Below are positions 34,317 through 42,652 of a stretch of 64,000 bases of DNA, one piece after another (positions within the stretch are counted from its first letter, which is position 1; each line of letters begins with the position of its first letter). The translations under genes and the position numbers were made by a program. The notes under the pieces were generated by a model that made no database searches, was not told the DNA's origin, and saw only the letters and a program-made list of their open reading frames with translations. Where the stretch lies: positions 3,844,001-3,908,000 of the forward strand of contig NC_014121.1 of assembly GCF_000025565.1 (NCBI RefSeq), in the 5' to 3' direction. This DNA comes from Enterobacter cloacae subsp. cloacae ATCC 13047. Its GTDB lineage: Bacteria; Pseudomonadota; Gammaproteobacteria; Enterobacterales; Enterobacteriaceae.

Positions 34317-35855
34317 ATGCCGATAAATGATAAGACCCCACGACCACAGGAATTCGCCGCGGTCGACCTTGGTTCTAACAGTTTCCACATGGTCATCGCC
34401 CGTGAGGTGGATGGCGCGCTGCAGATCATCGGTCGTCTGAAGCAGCGCGTACACCTGGCAGATGGTCTTGATGAACGCAGCATGCTCAGCGAAGAGGCGA
34501 TGGAGCGCGGCCTGAACTGCCTGTCGCTGTTTGCCGAACGCCTGCAGGGCTTCTCACCCTCCAGCGTCTGCATTGTGGGAACGCATACCCTGCGCCAGGC
34601 GCTGAATGCCCCTGAATTCCTCAAGCGTGCGGAAAAAGTGATCCCCTACCCCATTGAGATCATCTCCGGTAACGAAGAGGCGCGTCTGATTTTTATGGGC
34701 GTTGAGCACACGCAGCCGGAAAAAGGCCGCAAGCTGGTGATTGATATCGGCGGCGGCTCCACAGAGCTGGTCATTGGTGAAGACTTTGAACCGCGTCTGG
34801 TGGAAAGCCGCCGTATGGGCTGCGTCAGCTTTGCGCAGATGTATTTCCCGGGCGGTGCGATCTCGCGGGAAAACTTCCAGCGGGCGCGCATGGCCGCCGT
34901 TCAGAAGCTGGAAAATCTGGCCTGGCAGTACCGTATCCAGGGCTGGAACGTCGCGCTGGGGGCCTCGGGCACCATCAAAGCGGCCCATGAAGTGCTGCTG
35001 GCGATGGGTGAAAAAGACGGTTTTATCACCCCCGAACGCCTGACGTTGCTGACCGAAGAGGTGCTGAAACATAAAAGTTTCGATGCGTTAAGCCTGCCGG
35101 GTCTTTCCGACGAGCGTAAAGCGGTGTTTGTACCGGGGCTGGCTATCCTGTGCGGCGTATTCGATGCGCTGGCTATTAAGGAGCTTCGTCTCTCTGACGG
35201 CGCGCTGCGTGAAGGCGTGCTGTATGAGATGGAAGGCCGCTTCCGCCATCAGGATATTCGCAGCCGCACCGCGCAAAGCCTGGCAAACCAGTACAACATC
35301 GACCGCGAACAGGCGAAGCGGGTGCTGGAAACGACCGTTCAGATGTACGATCAGTGGCAGGAGCAGAATCCGAAGCTTGCCCATCCGCAGCTTGCCGCCC
35401 TGCTGAAATGGGCCGCGATGCTGCACGAAGTGGGCCTGAACATCAACCACAGCGGCATGCACCGTCATTCCGCCTACATTCTGCAAAACAGCGATTTGCC
35501 GGGCTTCAACCAGGAGCAGCAAACCATGATGGCGACGCTGGTGCGCTATCATCGCAAAGCCATTAAGCTCGACGATCTGCCGCGCTTCACGCTGTTCAAG
35601 AAAAAGCAGTTCCTGCCGATGATTCAGCTGCTGCGTCTGGGCGTGCTGCTGAATAACCAGCGTCAGGCCACTACCACGCCGCCCACGCTGAAACTCAAAA
35701 CGGATGACCATCACTGGACGCTGAGCTTCCCGCACGACTGGTTTAGCCAGAATGCGCTGGTTCTGCTGGATCTGGAAAAAGAGCAGCAGTACTGGGAAGC
35801 GGTCACCGGCTGGCTGCTCAAAATCGAAGAAGAGAGCGCCGACGTCGCGGCGTAA
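34317..35855 (+). CDS. ppx: Exopolyphosphatase Ppx
   Basis: Releases phosphate from polyphosphate ends; related enzymes also hydrolyse pppGpp. 512 residues. The ASKHA ATPase fold shows [17 protein letters not shown] and [15 protein letters not shown] with catalytic Glu in [12 protein letters not shown]; the C-terminal HD-like domain has [23 protein letters not shown]. It ends 4 bp from the convergent yfgF stop. Confidence 0.95.
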   Translation: MPINDKTPRPQEFAAVDLGSNSFHMVIAREVDGALQIIGRLKQRVHLADGLDERSMLSEEAMERGLNCLSLFAERLQGFSPSSVCIVGTHTLRQALNAPEFLKRAEKVIPYPIEIISGNEEARLIFMGVEHTQPEKGRKLVIDIGGGSTELVIGEDFEPRLVESRRMGCVSFAQMYFPGGAISRENFQRARMAAVQKLENLAWQYRIQGWNVALGASGTIKAAHEVLLAMGEKDGFITPERLTLLTEEVLKHKSFDALSLPGLSDERKAVFVPGLAILCGVFDALAIKELRLSDGALREGVLYEMEGRFRHQDIRSRTAQSLANQYNIDREQAKRVLETTVQMYDQWQEQNPKLAHPQLAALLKWAAMLHEVGLNINHSGMHRHSAYILQNSDLPGFNQEQQTMMATLVRYHRKAIKLDDLPRFTLFKKKQFLPMIQLLRLGVLLNNQRQATTTPPTLKLKTDDHHWTLSFPHDWFSQNALVLLDLEKEQQYWEAVTGWLLKIEEESADVAA

Positions 35856-35859
35856 CGGC

Positions 35860-38100
35860 TCAGGCGTCCGCTACGGACGCCTCTGCCTCCAGCAGTGACT
35901 CAAGCGCCTCCGGCCGACCTATCAGATAGCCCTGCACATAGTCGATACCGAGCGCGTGAACCGCGCTACGTATCTCTTCGGTCTCCACATATTCCGCAAC
36001 CACCAGCATCTTTTTCATTCGCGCTAAATGGCAAATAGAGGCCACAATCTGGTAATCCAGGCTGTTGCTGACGATATTGCGAATAAAGCTGCCGTCAATC
36101 TTGAGGATGTCTGCGTCCACGCTTTTCAGCCGCGCATAGCTTGCATAGCCGGTACCAAAATCATCTATCGCAATGCGTACGCCCATTTTTTGTAGCTGCC
36201 GGAGGGTATGCATCGCCTGCTCCGCGCTGCCGAAGGTACTGCACTCGGTCACCTCGAAGATCAACTGCCACGCCTCCACGGCGTATTTATTCAGCAGACG
36301 GCTCACCTCCAGCGGGAACTGCACCCGACAAACGGTTGAGGGCGCAAGATTAATGGCAAAGCGCTGGCCGGGCAGCCTGTCACGGTGTTCGGCCAGGAAA
36401 CGCAGCGTGCGCTCCAGCACCCACAAATCGACCCGCGACGACAGGCCAAACTCCTGAGCGACGGGCAGGAACCGATCGGGAGTAAGTAACACGCCGTCCG
36501 CATCCGGCATCCGCAGCAGCACTTCATGATAGCGATCGCCACGCAGGCCGCGAACGGGCTGCGCCAGCAGGGTGAATTCGTTGTTGTCGAGCGCCTTTTG
36601 CAGGCGGCTCATCATCGCGATTTTATCCTTCAGGCTGCGCTGCAGATGGACAGCACCACGCTGCTGAAGGTTTTCCGGGTGGTTGGTTGAGAGCGACAGA
36701 TCGGCAATAACCCCTAACTCCCCCAGCACCAGATAGAGATGGTTCACGGGTGAGCGTACATAGCAGTAACTCATGCCCACCTGCGGCTGTAGCGGCATGC
36801 CATCCCAGATAAAACGGAACTGTTTGATATGCTCATCCAGCGTCTCGATTCGCTGCTGGTGCGATTCCGCGTTGAGTCGCACCGCCAGATCATACCCGGT
36901 AAGGTGATACACCCGCTCATTGGGCTGGAGTGTGCCATTAACCCACTGTGCCAGCTGCTGTTTGTACAAAATTCGCAGCAGCACGCCATAATTTCGGCCC
37001 AGCACTTCCAGTTCAGGAATACGCAGTAAACAGAGCGCCGACCACGGGTTCCGGGCCAGATCGCGTAACAACGCCCGCAGGTTAGGCATATGGACAACCG
37101 GGTCGAGGAGCGCCAGCCTGCGGGAGCGCTTATTCACGGCACGCTGGCGGGTCGACAGCATCGACATATAGACCACCACAAACGAGAAGACCAGGTAGCT
37201 GGAAGAGGTGATCGCCAGTTGAATGTCGTAGCCCTGATTCACAGGGATATAACGGTAAAAATAGTGAATTGAGACCAGCAGGACCGGCGTCCAGATGAGG
37301 GATGTCAGCCTGTAACCAAAGCGCATCGCGCCCCAGAGCATCACCGGCATCAGGAGCGACAGCGTGTAGTTAGTGGTGAAGATAGAGCTGTTCTCATTCA
37401 TTGGTATCAGCAGCAACAGCAGCAGCCCGCCCAGTATGATCAACCAGACCAGAAACTCGATGAACGTCACCTTTTTATCGATCTGCGCGCGACTCTGAGA
37501 AATCAATGCCCTGAAGTAACGCGGATGGCGAATCAGACGGATTATCAGGTAACTCAGCGGTACGCCCGTTAAGCCGCTGACCAGCAGCGCCTGATAGTTG
37601 ATCAGCGTGTGAATATTAAGCGGGTTCAGCCCCGCCAGGCTCTGGCGACTCTCATACACGCCCAGATAAACCGCAAACTGAAACAGCACCAGAAACAGCG
37701 TTGCCGGACATAACACCTGCCAGAAAATGCGCTGCGCCATCAGCCGTATATCGCCGTAAGCCGTCATATTGCGTCTGGGGGCAAAGACGCGATAACCGCC
37801 CCAACTCAGCACTAAGGGAATAATAAAATGGAAGATCCCGGCAACGGTTTCAAACAGCCCAACTTGCGGGTAATAGCGAATAAACAGCGACAGCACTATT
37901 CCGGGAATCGCCCCAACGCCGAAAAACAGCATTAAGGTGAGCAGGAAAAAGAGCGGCAGATAATAGAGTGCCACAATGCCGTCGCCCAGTTGCGTCAGGG
38001 TATTGGCCGCGCTCAGCACGGGCAGCAACACCACCGGTAAAATAAGCGGCAGCGCCCACCAGCGGTCTTTATTCTGTTTCAGGAAAGCGATAGTGTTCAT
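35860..38100 (-). CDS. pdeF: Cyclic-di-GMP phosphodiesterase YfgF (PdeF)
   Basis: 746 residues. The N-terminal ~310 residues hold about eight membrane helices (MASE1-type). A degenerate GGDEF domain follows (about 320-480), with GYDLA in place of GGDEF. The EAL domain (about 500-740) keeps its key acids: EVLLR for EAL, FAINLAP, IFEVTE, AIDDFGTGYAS, ILKIDGSF, AEYVET and QGYLIGRP. It should therefore hydrolyse c-di-GMP. The E. coli enzyme is active anaerobically and FNR-controlled; an FNR-like site lies upstream here. It is convergent with ppx and divergent from yfgG. Confidence 0.93.
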   Translation of the reverse strand: MNTIAFLKQNKDRWWALPLILPVVLLPVLSAANTLTQLGDGIVALYYLPLFFLLTLMLFFGVGAIPGIVLSLFIRYYPQVGLFETVAGIFHFIIPLVLSWGGYRVFAPRRNMTAYGDIRLMAQRIFWQVLCPATLFLVLFQFAVYLGVYESRQSLAGLNPLNIHTLINYQALLVSGLTGVPLSYLIIRLIRHPRYFRALISQSRAQIDKKVTFIEFLVWLIILGGLLLLLLIPMNENSSIFTTNYTLSLLMPVMLWGAMRFGYRLTSLIWTPVLLVSIHYFYRYIPVNQGYDIQLAITSSSYLVFSFVVVYMSMLSTRQRAVNKRSRRLALLDPVVHMPNLRALLRDLARNPWSALCLLRIPELEVLGRNYGVLLRILYKQQLAQWVNGTLQPNERVYHLTGYDLAVRLNAESHQQRIETLDEHIKQFRFIWDGMPLQPQVGMSYCYVRSPVNHLYLVLGELGVIADLSLSTNHPENLQQRGAVHLQRSLKDKIAMMSRLQKALDNNEFTLLAQPVRGLRGDRYHEVLLRMPDADGVLLTPDRFLPVAQEFGLSSRVDLWVLERTLRFLAEHRDRLPGQRFAINLAPSTVCRVQFPLEVSRLLNKYAVEAWQLIFEVTECSTFGSAEQAMHTLRQLQKMGVRIAIDDFGTGYASYARLKSVDADILKIDGSFIRNIVSNSLDYQIVASICHLARMKKMLVVAEYVETEEIRSAVHALGIDYVQGYLIGRPEALESLLEAEASVADA

Positions 38101-38232
38101 AGATGCCCGGTTAAACCCCTTTCTCCTGAGGGAAAATGAAGACAGGCATCCGACCTGACGTACGTGCTGCCCGCTAACACCCGGGGCAAACAGTATGGAG
38201 GAGGGATTTTAAATACCACTGCGGGGAATCCG

Positions 38233-38246
38233 TTGACTTAAATCAA
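38233..38246. promoter_or_regulatory. FNR-like site upstream of yfgF
   Basis: TTGACTTAAATCAA, one mismatch from TTGATNNNNATCAA, about 133 bp before the yfgF start and 205 bp before yfgG. It could also bind CRP weakly. The surrounding 38101-38451 interval is AT-rich and holds both promoters; nothing else was seen in it. Confidence 0.6.
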
Positions 38247-38451
38247 ACTATTTAATTCAAAATTTCCTTTCTTCTGTTTTTTTCCGGTTAATTTTCCTCG
38301 TGTTATCAATATCGTAAATGCAATTATTATTTTTAATAACATCGGTTAATGTATATGTTGACGGTTATTTACACATCGCAGAATTGACCCACCCTTCCCG
38401 CTGTGCCTTAATATCCGCGTCGCCCAAAAGGGTATGTCCAGGAAAAACACA

Positions 38452-38640
38452 GTGAGTCAGGCCACACGTATGCGAAAACGACATCGATTTAACACTCGAA
38501 TGACCCGCATCATATTGCTTATCAGCTTCCTGTTTTTCTTTGGCCGCTTCGTTTATTCCTCCATTGGTGCCTGGTATCACCATCAGGACAAACTCCAGTC
38601 GCAGCAAACGGGTCTGGTGGTCGACGCACCCGTGCGCTAG
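38452..38640 (+). CDS. yfgG: Small membrane protein YfgG
   Basis: 62 residues from a GTG at 38452 ((M)SQATRMRKRHRFNTRM), matching E. coli YfgG (63 aa); an upstream ATG at 38434 adds six unrelated residues, and AGGAAAA fits the GTG. A basic N-terminus is followed by one membrane helix (IILLISFLFFFGRFVYSS). Function is uncertain. It marks the last E. coli-order gene before the variable region. Confidence 0.87.
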   Translation: MSQATRMRKRHRFNTRMTRIILLISFLFFFGRFVYSSIGAWYHHQDKLQSQQTGLVVDAPVR

Positions 38641-38672
38641 TCAGAATGTCGGGCTTCCCTGCCCCCTGGCAG

Positions 38673-39398
38673 TTAAAGCACGAATCCACCGTCAATCGTC
38701 AGGCTCGCGCCTGTCATATATCCAGACTCTTCTCCAGCAAGCCATGCGGCAAGTGATGCGATCTCCTCAGGCTGCCCAATGCGTTTTAAAGGGATATGTG
38801 CAGTGATCTGCTCCGCCATTCCGGCCGTCATATCCGTGGCGATGGGGCCGGGCTGGATATTGTTAATTGTGATCCGCTTCGGAGCCAGATCCAGCGCCAG
38901 GTTTTGCACCATGGCTGCCACCGCAGCTTTACTCATCGCATAAACGCTACTACCCGCATGCCCGGTTCGCACAGCGGTATTGCTGCCAATGGTGATCACC
39001 CTTCCCCCTTCCCTCATTCGTTTAACTGCCGCCTGCACAGAGAGGAAAACGCCGCGCACGTTCACCGACAGCGTGGCATCCAGATCGTCCACTGAATAAT
39101 CCTCAAGCATACCCAGCCGCAGTACGCCTGCGTTCACTACGGCAACATCCAGCCTGCCGTAATGGTTGATCGTGGCATCAACCGCAGCCTGAATTGCACT
39201 TGCATCTGCGCTATCAGCGTTAATCGCCAGCGCCACCCCGCCCGCATCAGTAATGGATGAGACCAGCGCATTAGCCCGGTCCGGACGTGATACCCATGTC
39301 ACGGCAACGCGATATCCTTCCTTCGCCAGTCGTGCCGCTATAGCCGCACCAATTCCACGTGCGCCGCCGAAAATCAACGCAACTTTTTCACTATTCAT
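38673..39398 (-). CDS. SDR-family oxidoreductase
   Basis: 241 residues, NAD(P)H-dependent short-chain dehydrogenase. The nucleotide motif is FGGARGIGAAIA (usual TGxxxGIG with T replaced by G), VVNAGVL, the catalytic Ser in TIGSNTA and the YxxxK pair in VYAMSKAAV; it ends with SLTIDGGFVL. The ATG at 39398 follows CGGAGAAAACATC. The substrate cannot be told; an ordinary 3-oxoacyl reductase-like function is possible. It is divergent from the DUF6130 gene across 212 bp and convergent with yfgG. Confidence 0.85.
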   Translation of the reverse strand: MNSEKVALIFGGARGIGAAIAARLAKEGYRVAVTWVSRPDRANALVSSITDAGGVALAINADSADASAIQAAVDATINHYGRLDVAVVNAGVLRLGMLEDYSVDDLDATLSVNVRGVFLSVQAAVKRMREGGRVITIGSNTAVRTGHAGSSVYAMSKAAVAAMVQNLALDLAPKRITINNIQPGPIATDMTAGMAEQITAHIPLKRIGQPEEIASLAAWLAGEESGYMTGASLTIDGGFVL

Positions 39399-39610
39399 GA
39401 TGTTTTCTCCGGGAAGTCTCCGCATCCGATGGATGCGCCTGAAAACACCATGCCAGCAAACTTCTCGTCATGCCCGGGGGAATTGTATCGCACTGTATCT
39501 CCCCCATCTGGCTTACGCATCGATACAAAAATCCCGCATCAGCAAACAGACGCGATACATAAAAATGGTCTGCTGTCTCTCGTGACATGACCCCACGAGG
39601 AGAGACCAAA
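39399..39610. promoter_or_regulatory. Divergent promoter region with repeated GTATC/GATAC half-sites
   Basis: Between the SDR gene and the DUF6130 gene. GTATC occurs at 39485 and 39495, and GATAC at 39522 and 39554. TTGTATCG (39483) and CGATACAA (39521) form an 8-base inverted pair. This looks like an operator for an unknown regulator not encoded beside it. Confidence 0.4.
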
Positions 39611-40072
39611 ATGATTCGCCAGCATCTGTTGCTACCTTTACTCGCGCTGACGTCTTCCGTCTGCGCCGCGCCCCTGAGCGGCCTCAGCGCCGCCGACGTC
39701 AACGGTCCGGCTGCCGTTGCCCCGCTTGAGCAGCCCCAGCCGCCCGCCAGGCTGATTGTCGATCCGCCGCTGGCAGGCCCGCTGAGTAAGGGTGCTGTCT
39801 TTATTCAGTACCGTGTTGAAAACCTGCGCATAGAACCTGTCTTTGGACCCGATGCGCTGAAAGTCACTCCGCGCATCGGCCATATTCACGTTGTGGTGGA
39901 TGACGCACCCTGGCACTGGGCGGACACCAGCGGTGAGCCGGTGATTCTGGTGGGACTGCCCGCCGGAAAACACAAGGTGACCATTATCCTGGCCGACCCG
40001 ACGCATAAGCCTCTCGACCATAAAACCCTTGAATTCACCGTGCCGCCGCATGCGCCGGTCCACCATTTCTGA
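39611..40072 (+). CDS. DUF6130 secreted protein
   Basis: 153 residues from the ATG at 39611 (MIRQHLLLPLLALTSSVCAA), which has GGAGAG upstream and begins a Sec signal peptide cleaved about residue 20. The mature part has a Pro-rich linker then a compact beta domain with GHIHVVVDDAPWHWADTSGEP and LPAGKHKVTIILADPTHKPL. These His-rich motifs resemble a cupredoxin-like or metal-binding fold, but no function is established. It ends 11 bp before the hydrolase gene. Confidence 0.75.
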   Translation: MIRQHLLLPLLALTSSVCAAPLSGLSAADVNGPAAVAPLEQPQPPARLIVDPPLAGPLSKGAVFIQYRVENLRIEPVFGPDALKVTPRIGHIHVVVDDAPWHWADTSGEPVILVGLPAGKHKVTIILADPTHKPLDHKTLEFTVPPHAPVHHF

Positions 40073-40083
40073 GGAGCCTGAAG

Positions 40084-40827
40084 ATGAAAACATTATCGAT
40101 ACTGACGGCGGGTCTGCTGGCGATGTCGGCCAGCGCCTTTGCGCAGAGTGAAACCAGCGTGGTGCTGGTGCATGGCGCCTTTGCCGACGGCAGCAGCTGG
40201 AACAAGGTGATTTCCCTTTTGCAGAAACGCCACACCGAAGTCATAGCCGTCCAGCTGCCGCTGACCTCACTAAAAGATGACGTAGCAGCCACCCGGCGCG
40301 CCATCGCTCGTGCACACGGGGACGTGGTACTGGTAGGTCACTCCTGGGGCGGCACCGTGATTAGCGAGGCCGGCAACGATGCGCGGGTGAAATCACTGGT
40401 GTATGTGGCGGCGTTCGCGCCGGACGCCGGTCAGTCAACGGCAGAGCTGGCGAATAGCTACCCGGCGCCACCGGGGAGCGCGGGTATCGCGAAAACCGCG
40501 GACGGCTTTTTATACCTGCCGCCTGCGTCGGTCAGTAAGGACTTCGCACCGGATGTGAAACCGGGTGAACAACAGATCATCGCCGCCACACAGGGGCCAA
40601 TAAAGGGCGATGCGTTTGGCGAAAAAGTCACTCGCGCGGCGTGGCACGCGAAGCCGAGCTGGTATGTGGTAAGCAAGAACGACCGGATGATCAATCCTGA
40701 GCTTGAACGCGCGATGGCGAAGGCCATCCACGCGAACACCACCGAGGTCGCGGCAAGCCACGTGTCGATGGTGAGCCAGCCGGAAGCCATTGCCCGCACG
40801 ATTGAGCAGGCGAGGCAGATGCACTGA
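40084..40827 (+). CDS. Secreted alpha/beta hydrolase
   Basis: 247 residues with a signal peptide (MKTLSILTAGLLAMSASAFA, cut about residue 21). The alpha/beta hydrolase fold shows the oxyanion HGAFADGSSW, nucleophile elbow GHSWGG, Asp in SKNDRMI and catalytic His in ASHVSMVSQP. It resembles salicylate/indole-acetate esterase-like and haloperoxidase-related periplasmic hydrolases; the substrate is unknown. GGAGCC lies before the ATG. It forms an operon with the DUF6130 gene. Confidence 0.85.
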   Translation: MKTLSILTAGLLAMSASAFAQSETSVVLVHGAFADGSSWNKVISLLQKRHTEVIAVQLPLTSLKDDVAATRRAIARAHGDVVLVGHSWGGTVISEAGNDARVKSLVYVAAFAPDAGQSTAELANSYPAPPGSAGIAKTADGFLYLPPASVSKDFAPDVKPGEQQIIAATQGPIKGDAFGEKVTRAAWHAKPSWYVVSKNDRMINPELERAMAKAIHANTTEVAASHVSMVSQPEAIARTIEQARQMH

Positions 40828-40877
40828 AGACAGTTCGACCAGCGGCGCTGTGCTTGTGCGAGCCTACGGTTTCGTAG

Positions 40878-40903
40878 GTCGGGTCAGCGCAGCGCCACCC
40901 GAC
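40878..40903. repeat. REP palindrome between the hydrolase gene and iolB
   Basis: GTCGGGTCAGCGCAGCGCCACC followed by CGAC, with a degraded partner unit at 40845-40876. It separates convergent genes. Only the family-type arms are listed here. Confidence 0.75.
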
Positions 40904-40916
40904 AAGAAAGGCCGCT

Positions 40917-41741
40917 TCAGCCCCCACTCTCTGCGGGGTAATCCCGGTTAATCCACGCGTGGTCCTCTTCCCACGTGAACATCCATTTGCGCACCGGCCC
41001 GGCCATCACGTTGAGGTAGTAGCTGTCATACCCCGCCAGGGTTGCCACCGGGTGGTAGCCCTTCGGCACCATCACCACGTCACGGTTGTAGACCGCCATG
41101 CATTCATCCAGCGTTCTGTCGTCAGTGTAGACCCGCTGCATACAGAACCCCTGCTCCGGGTTGAGGCGATGGTAATAGGTCTCCTCCAGATACGTCTCCT
41201 GGGGCGGATTATCCGTGTCGTGCTTATGGCTCGGGTACGAGCTGGTGCAGCCTTCGTTGGTCCAGACCTCCACCACCAGCAGGCTGTCAGCCGGTTTGTC
41301 TTCCGGCAGAATGTTGTGCACATAGCGCTGGTTATGGCCTTTGCCGCGCGCTTCAGCGTCGATATCCTGCGGTGCAATCAGCCGCGTCGGCCAGCTACCT
41401 TTACCCGGAGCGGCACAAACCGCCAGTTCCAGCTTCGTGAGCGCCTTCACTTGCACCGTCTCCTGCGGGGTAACGTACACCGCCCACGGCTTGATGCGCT
41501 CGAACGGGCTCATCCGCTCGCCAATATCGTTAAACTGCGCGGAAGGCGTGCTGATGGAGGCGCGCCCGGCCACCAACACCAGACAGCGCTCTTCGCTGAC
41601 GGCGGGCAGCGTCAACTGATGCCCCTCCTGCAACTCATAGGCCTCAAAGCCAACATATCCCCACCCGGCGCGTTCCGGCGTGACGGACTGGGTCCGCCCT
41701 TCAGCGTTCGGCTGTTGCCAGCGTGATAGCAGACGTGACAT
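40917..41741 (-). CDS. iolB: 5-deoxy-glucuronate isomerase IolB
   Basis: 274 residues. Converts 5-deoxy-D-glucuronate to 5-dehydro-2-deoxy-D-gluconate in myo-inositol breakdown. The double cupin fold shows metal ligands in YPSHKHDTDNPPQETYLEETYYHRL and a second motif near VPKGYHPVA. It is the last gene of the iolG-to-iolB transcription unit, 9 bp after iolE. AGGAGGTGACA precedes the ATG. Confidence 0.93.
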   Translation of the reverse strand: MSRLLSRWQQPNAEGRTQSVTPERAGWGYVGFEAYELQEGHQLTLPAVSEERCLVLVAGRASISTPSAQFNDIGERMSPFERIKPWAVYVTPQETVQVKALTKLELAVCAAPGKGSWPTRLIAPQDIDAEARGKGHNQRYVHNILPEDKPADSLLVVEVWTNEGCTSSYPSHKHDTDNPPQETYLEETYYHRLNPEQGFCMQRVYTDDRTLDECMAVYNRDVVMVPKGYHPVATLAGYDSYYLNVMAGPVRKWMFTWEEDHAWINRDYPAESGG

Positions 41742-41750
41742 GTCACCTCC

Positions 41751-42641
41751 TCAGATAAGCCCGGCGTCGCGCGCCAGACGGCTCAGGTTGTTATACCCCA
41801 GACGGGCATAGGTCAGCGGATGGGCAATCGCCGGATCCTGCTCCGCCTCCACCACCAGCCAGCCGTGATAATCCTGCGCTTTCAGCAGTTGCATGATCGG
41901 CGGATAATCCACGCAGCCGTCGCCCGGCACGGTAAATACACCGCTCAGCACCGCATCGAGGAAGCTGGTTTTGCGGTTTTTGACATCCGCCAGCACGTCG
42001 GCACGCACGTCTTTGCAGTGAACGTGATTGATGCGCGACGCCCAGCGCTGCGCCACCGTCAGCGGATCGGCCCCGGCAAAGGTCAGGTGACCGGTGTCCA
42101 GCAGCAACCCGACCTCTTCGCCGGTATGGGTCATCAGGTTGTCCACGTCGTCAGCAGACTCAATCACCGTCCCCATATGGTGGTGATAGGCAATCTGCAC
42201 CCCCTGCTGCTGAGTGTAGCGGGCAAATTCCGTGAGCTTCTCACCATACTCTTTCCAGCGTGCCTGCGGGAAGCGCGGGCGCAAATGCACCGGCGTCTGC
42301 TGCTCGCCGTGAATGCAGCCGCTCACCTCCGCAAATACCAGCACCTTTGCCCCCAGCTCACGCAGCAGCGTCAGGTGGGACTGCACGGCGGCAATCTCCT
42401 CTTCCACGCTGCGCTCCAGCAGTCGGCCGGAGTACCAGCCAGAGACCAGTTGCAGATCGTGGCGCTGCAAAATAGGGCCAAGCAGGCGCGCTTCACGCGG
42501 GAATTTGTTGCCCAGTTCGAAACCGGCAAAACCGGCCTCTTTCCCCTCGCTCAGACAGGTCTTCAGCGGCGTTTCGGCACCAAGGGAAGGCAGATCGTCG
42601 TTAGTCCACGTCAGGGGGTTAATGCCTAATTGCACACTCAT
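41751..42641 (-). CDS. iolE: myo-inosose-2 dehydratase IolE
   Basis: 296 residues from the ATG at 42641 (MSVQLGINPLTWTNDDLPSLG), with GGAGACGAC upstream. TIM-barrel AP-endonuclease-2-like fold; metal ligands are seen in YHHHMGTVIE, LLLDTGHLTFAGADP and NHVHCKD. It dehydrates scyllo-inosose to 3D-trihydroxycyclohexane-dione, the substrate of IolD. It is in the middle of the iol operon, 11 bp after iolC. Confidence 0.93.
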   Translation of the reverse strand: MSVQLGINPLTWTNDDLPSLGAETPLKTCLSEGKEAGFAGFELGNKFPREARLLGPILQRHDLQLVSGWYSGRLLERSVEEEIAAVQSHLTLLRELGAKVLVFAEVSGCIHGEQQTPVHLRPRFPQARWKEYGEKLTEFARYTQQQGVQIAYHHHMGTVIESADDVDNLMTHTGEEVGLLLDTGHLTFAGADPLTVAQRWASRINHVHCKDVRADVLADVKNRKTSFLDAVLSGVFTVPGDGCVDYPPIMQLLKAQDYHGWLVVEAEQDPAIAHPLTYARLGYNNLSRLARDAGLI

Positions 42642-42652
42642 TGTCGTCTCCA

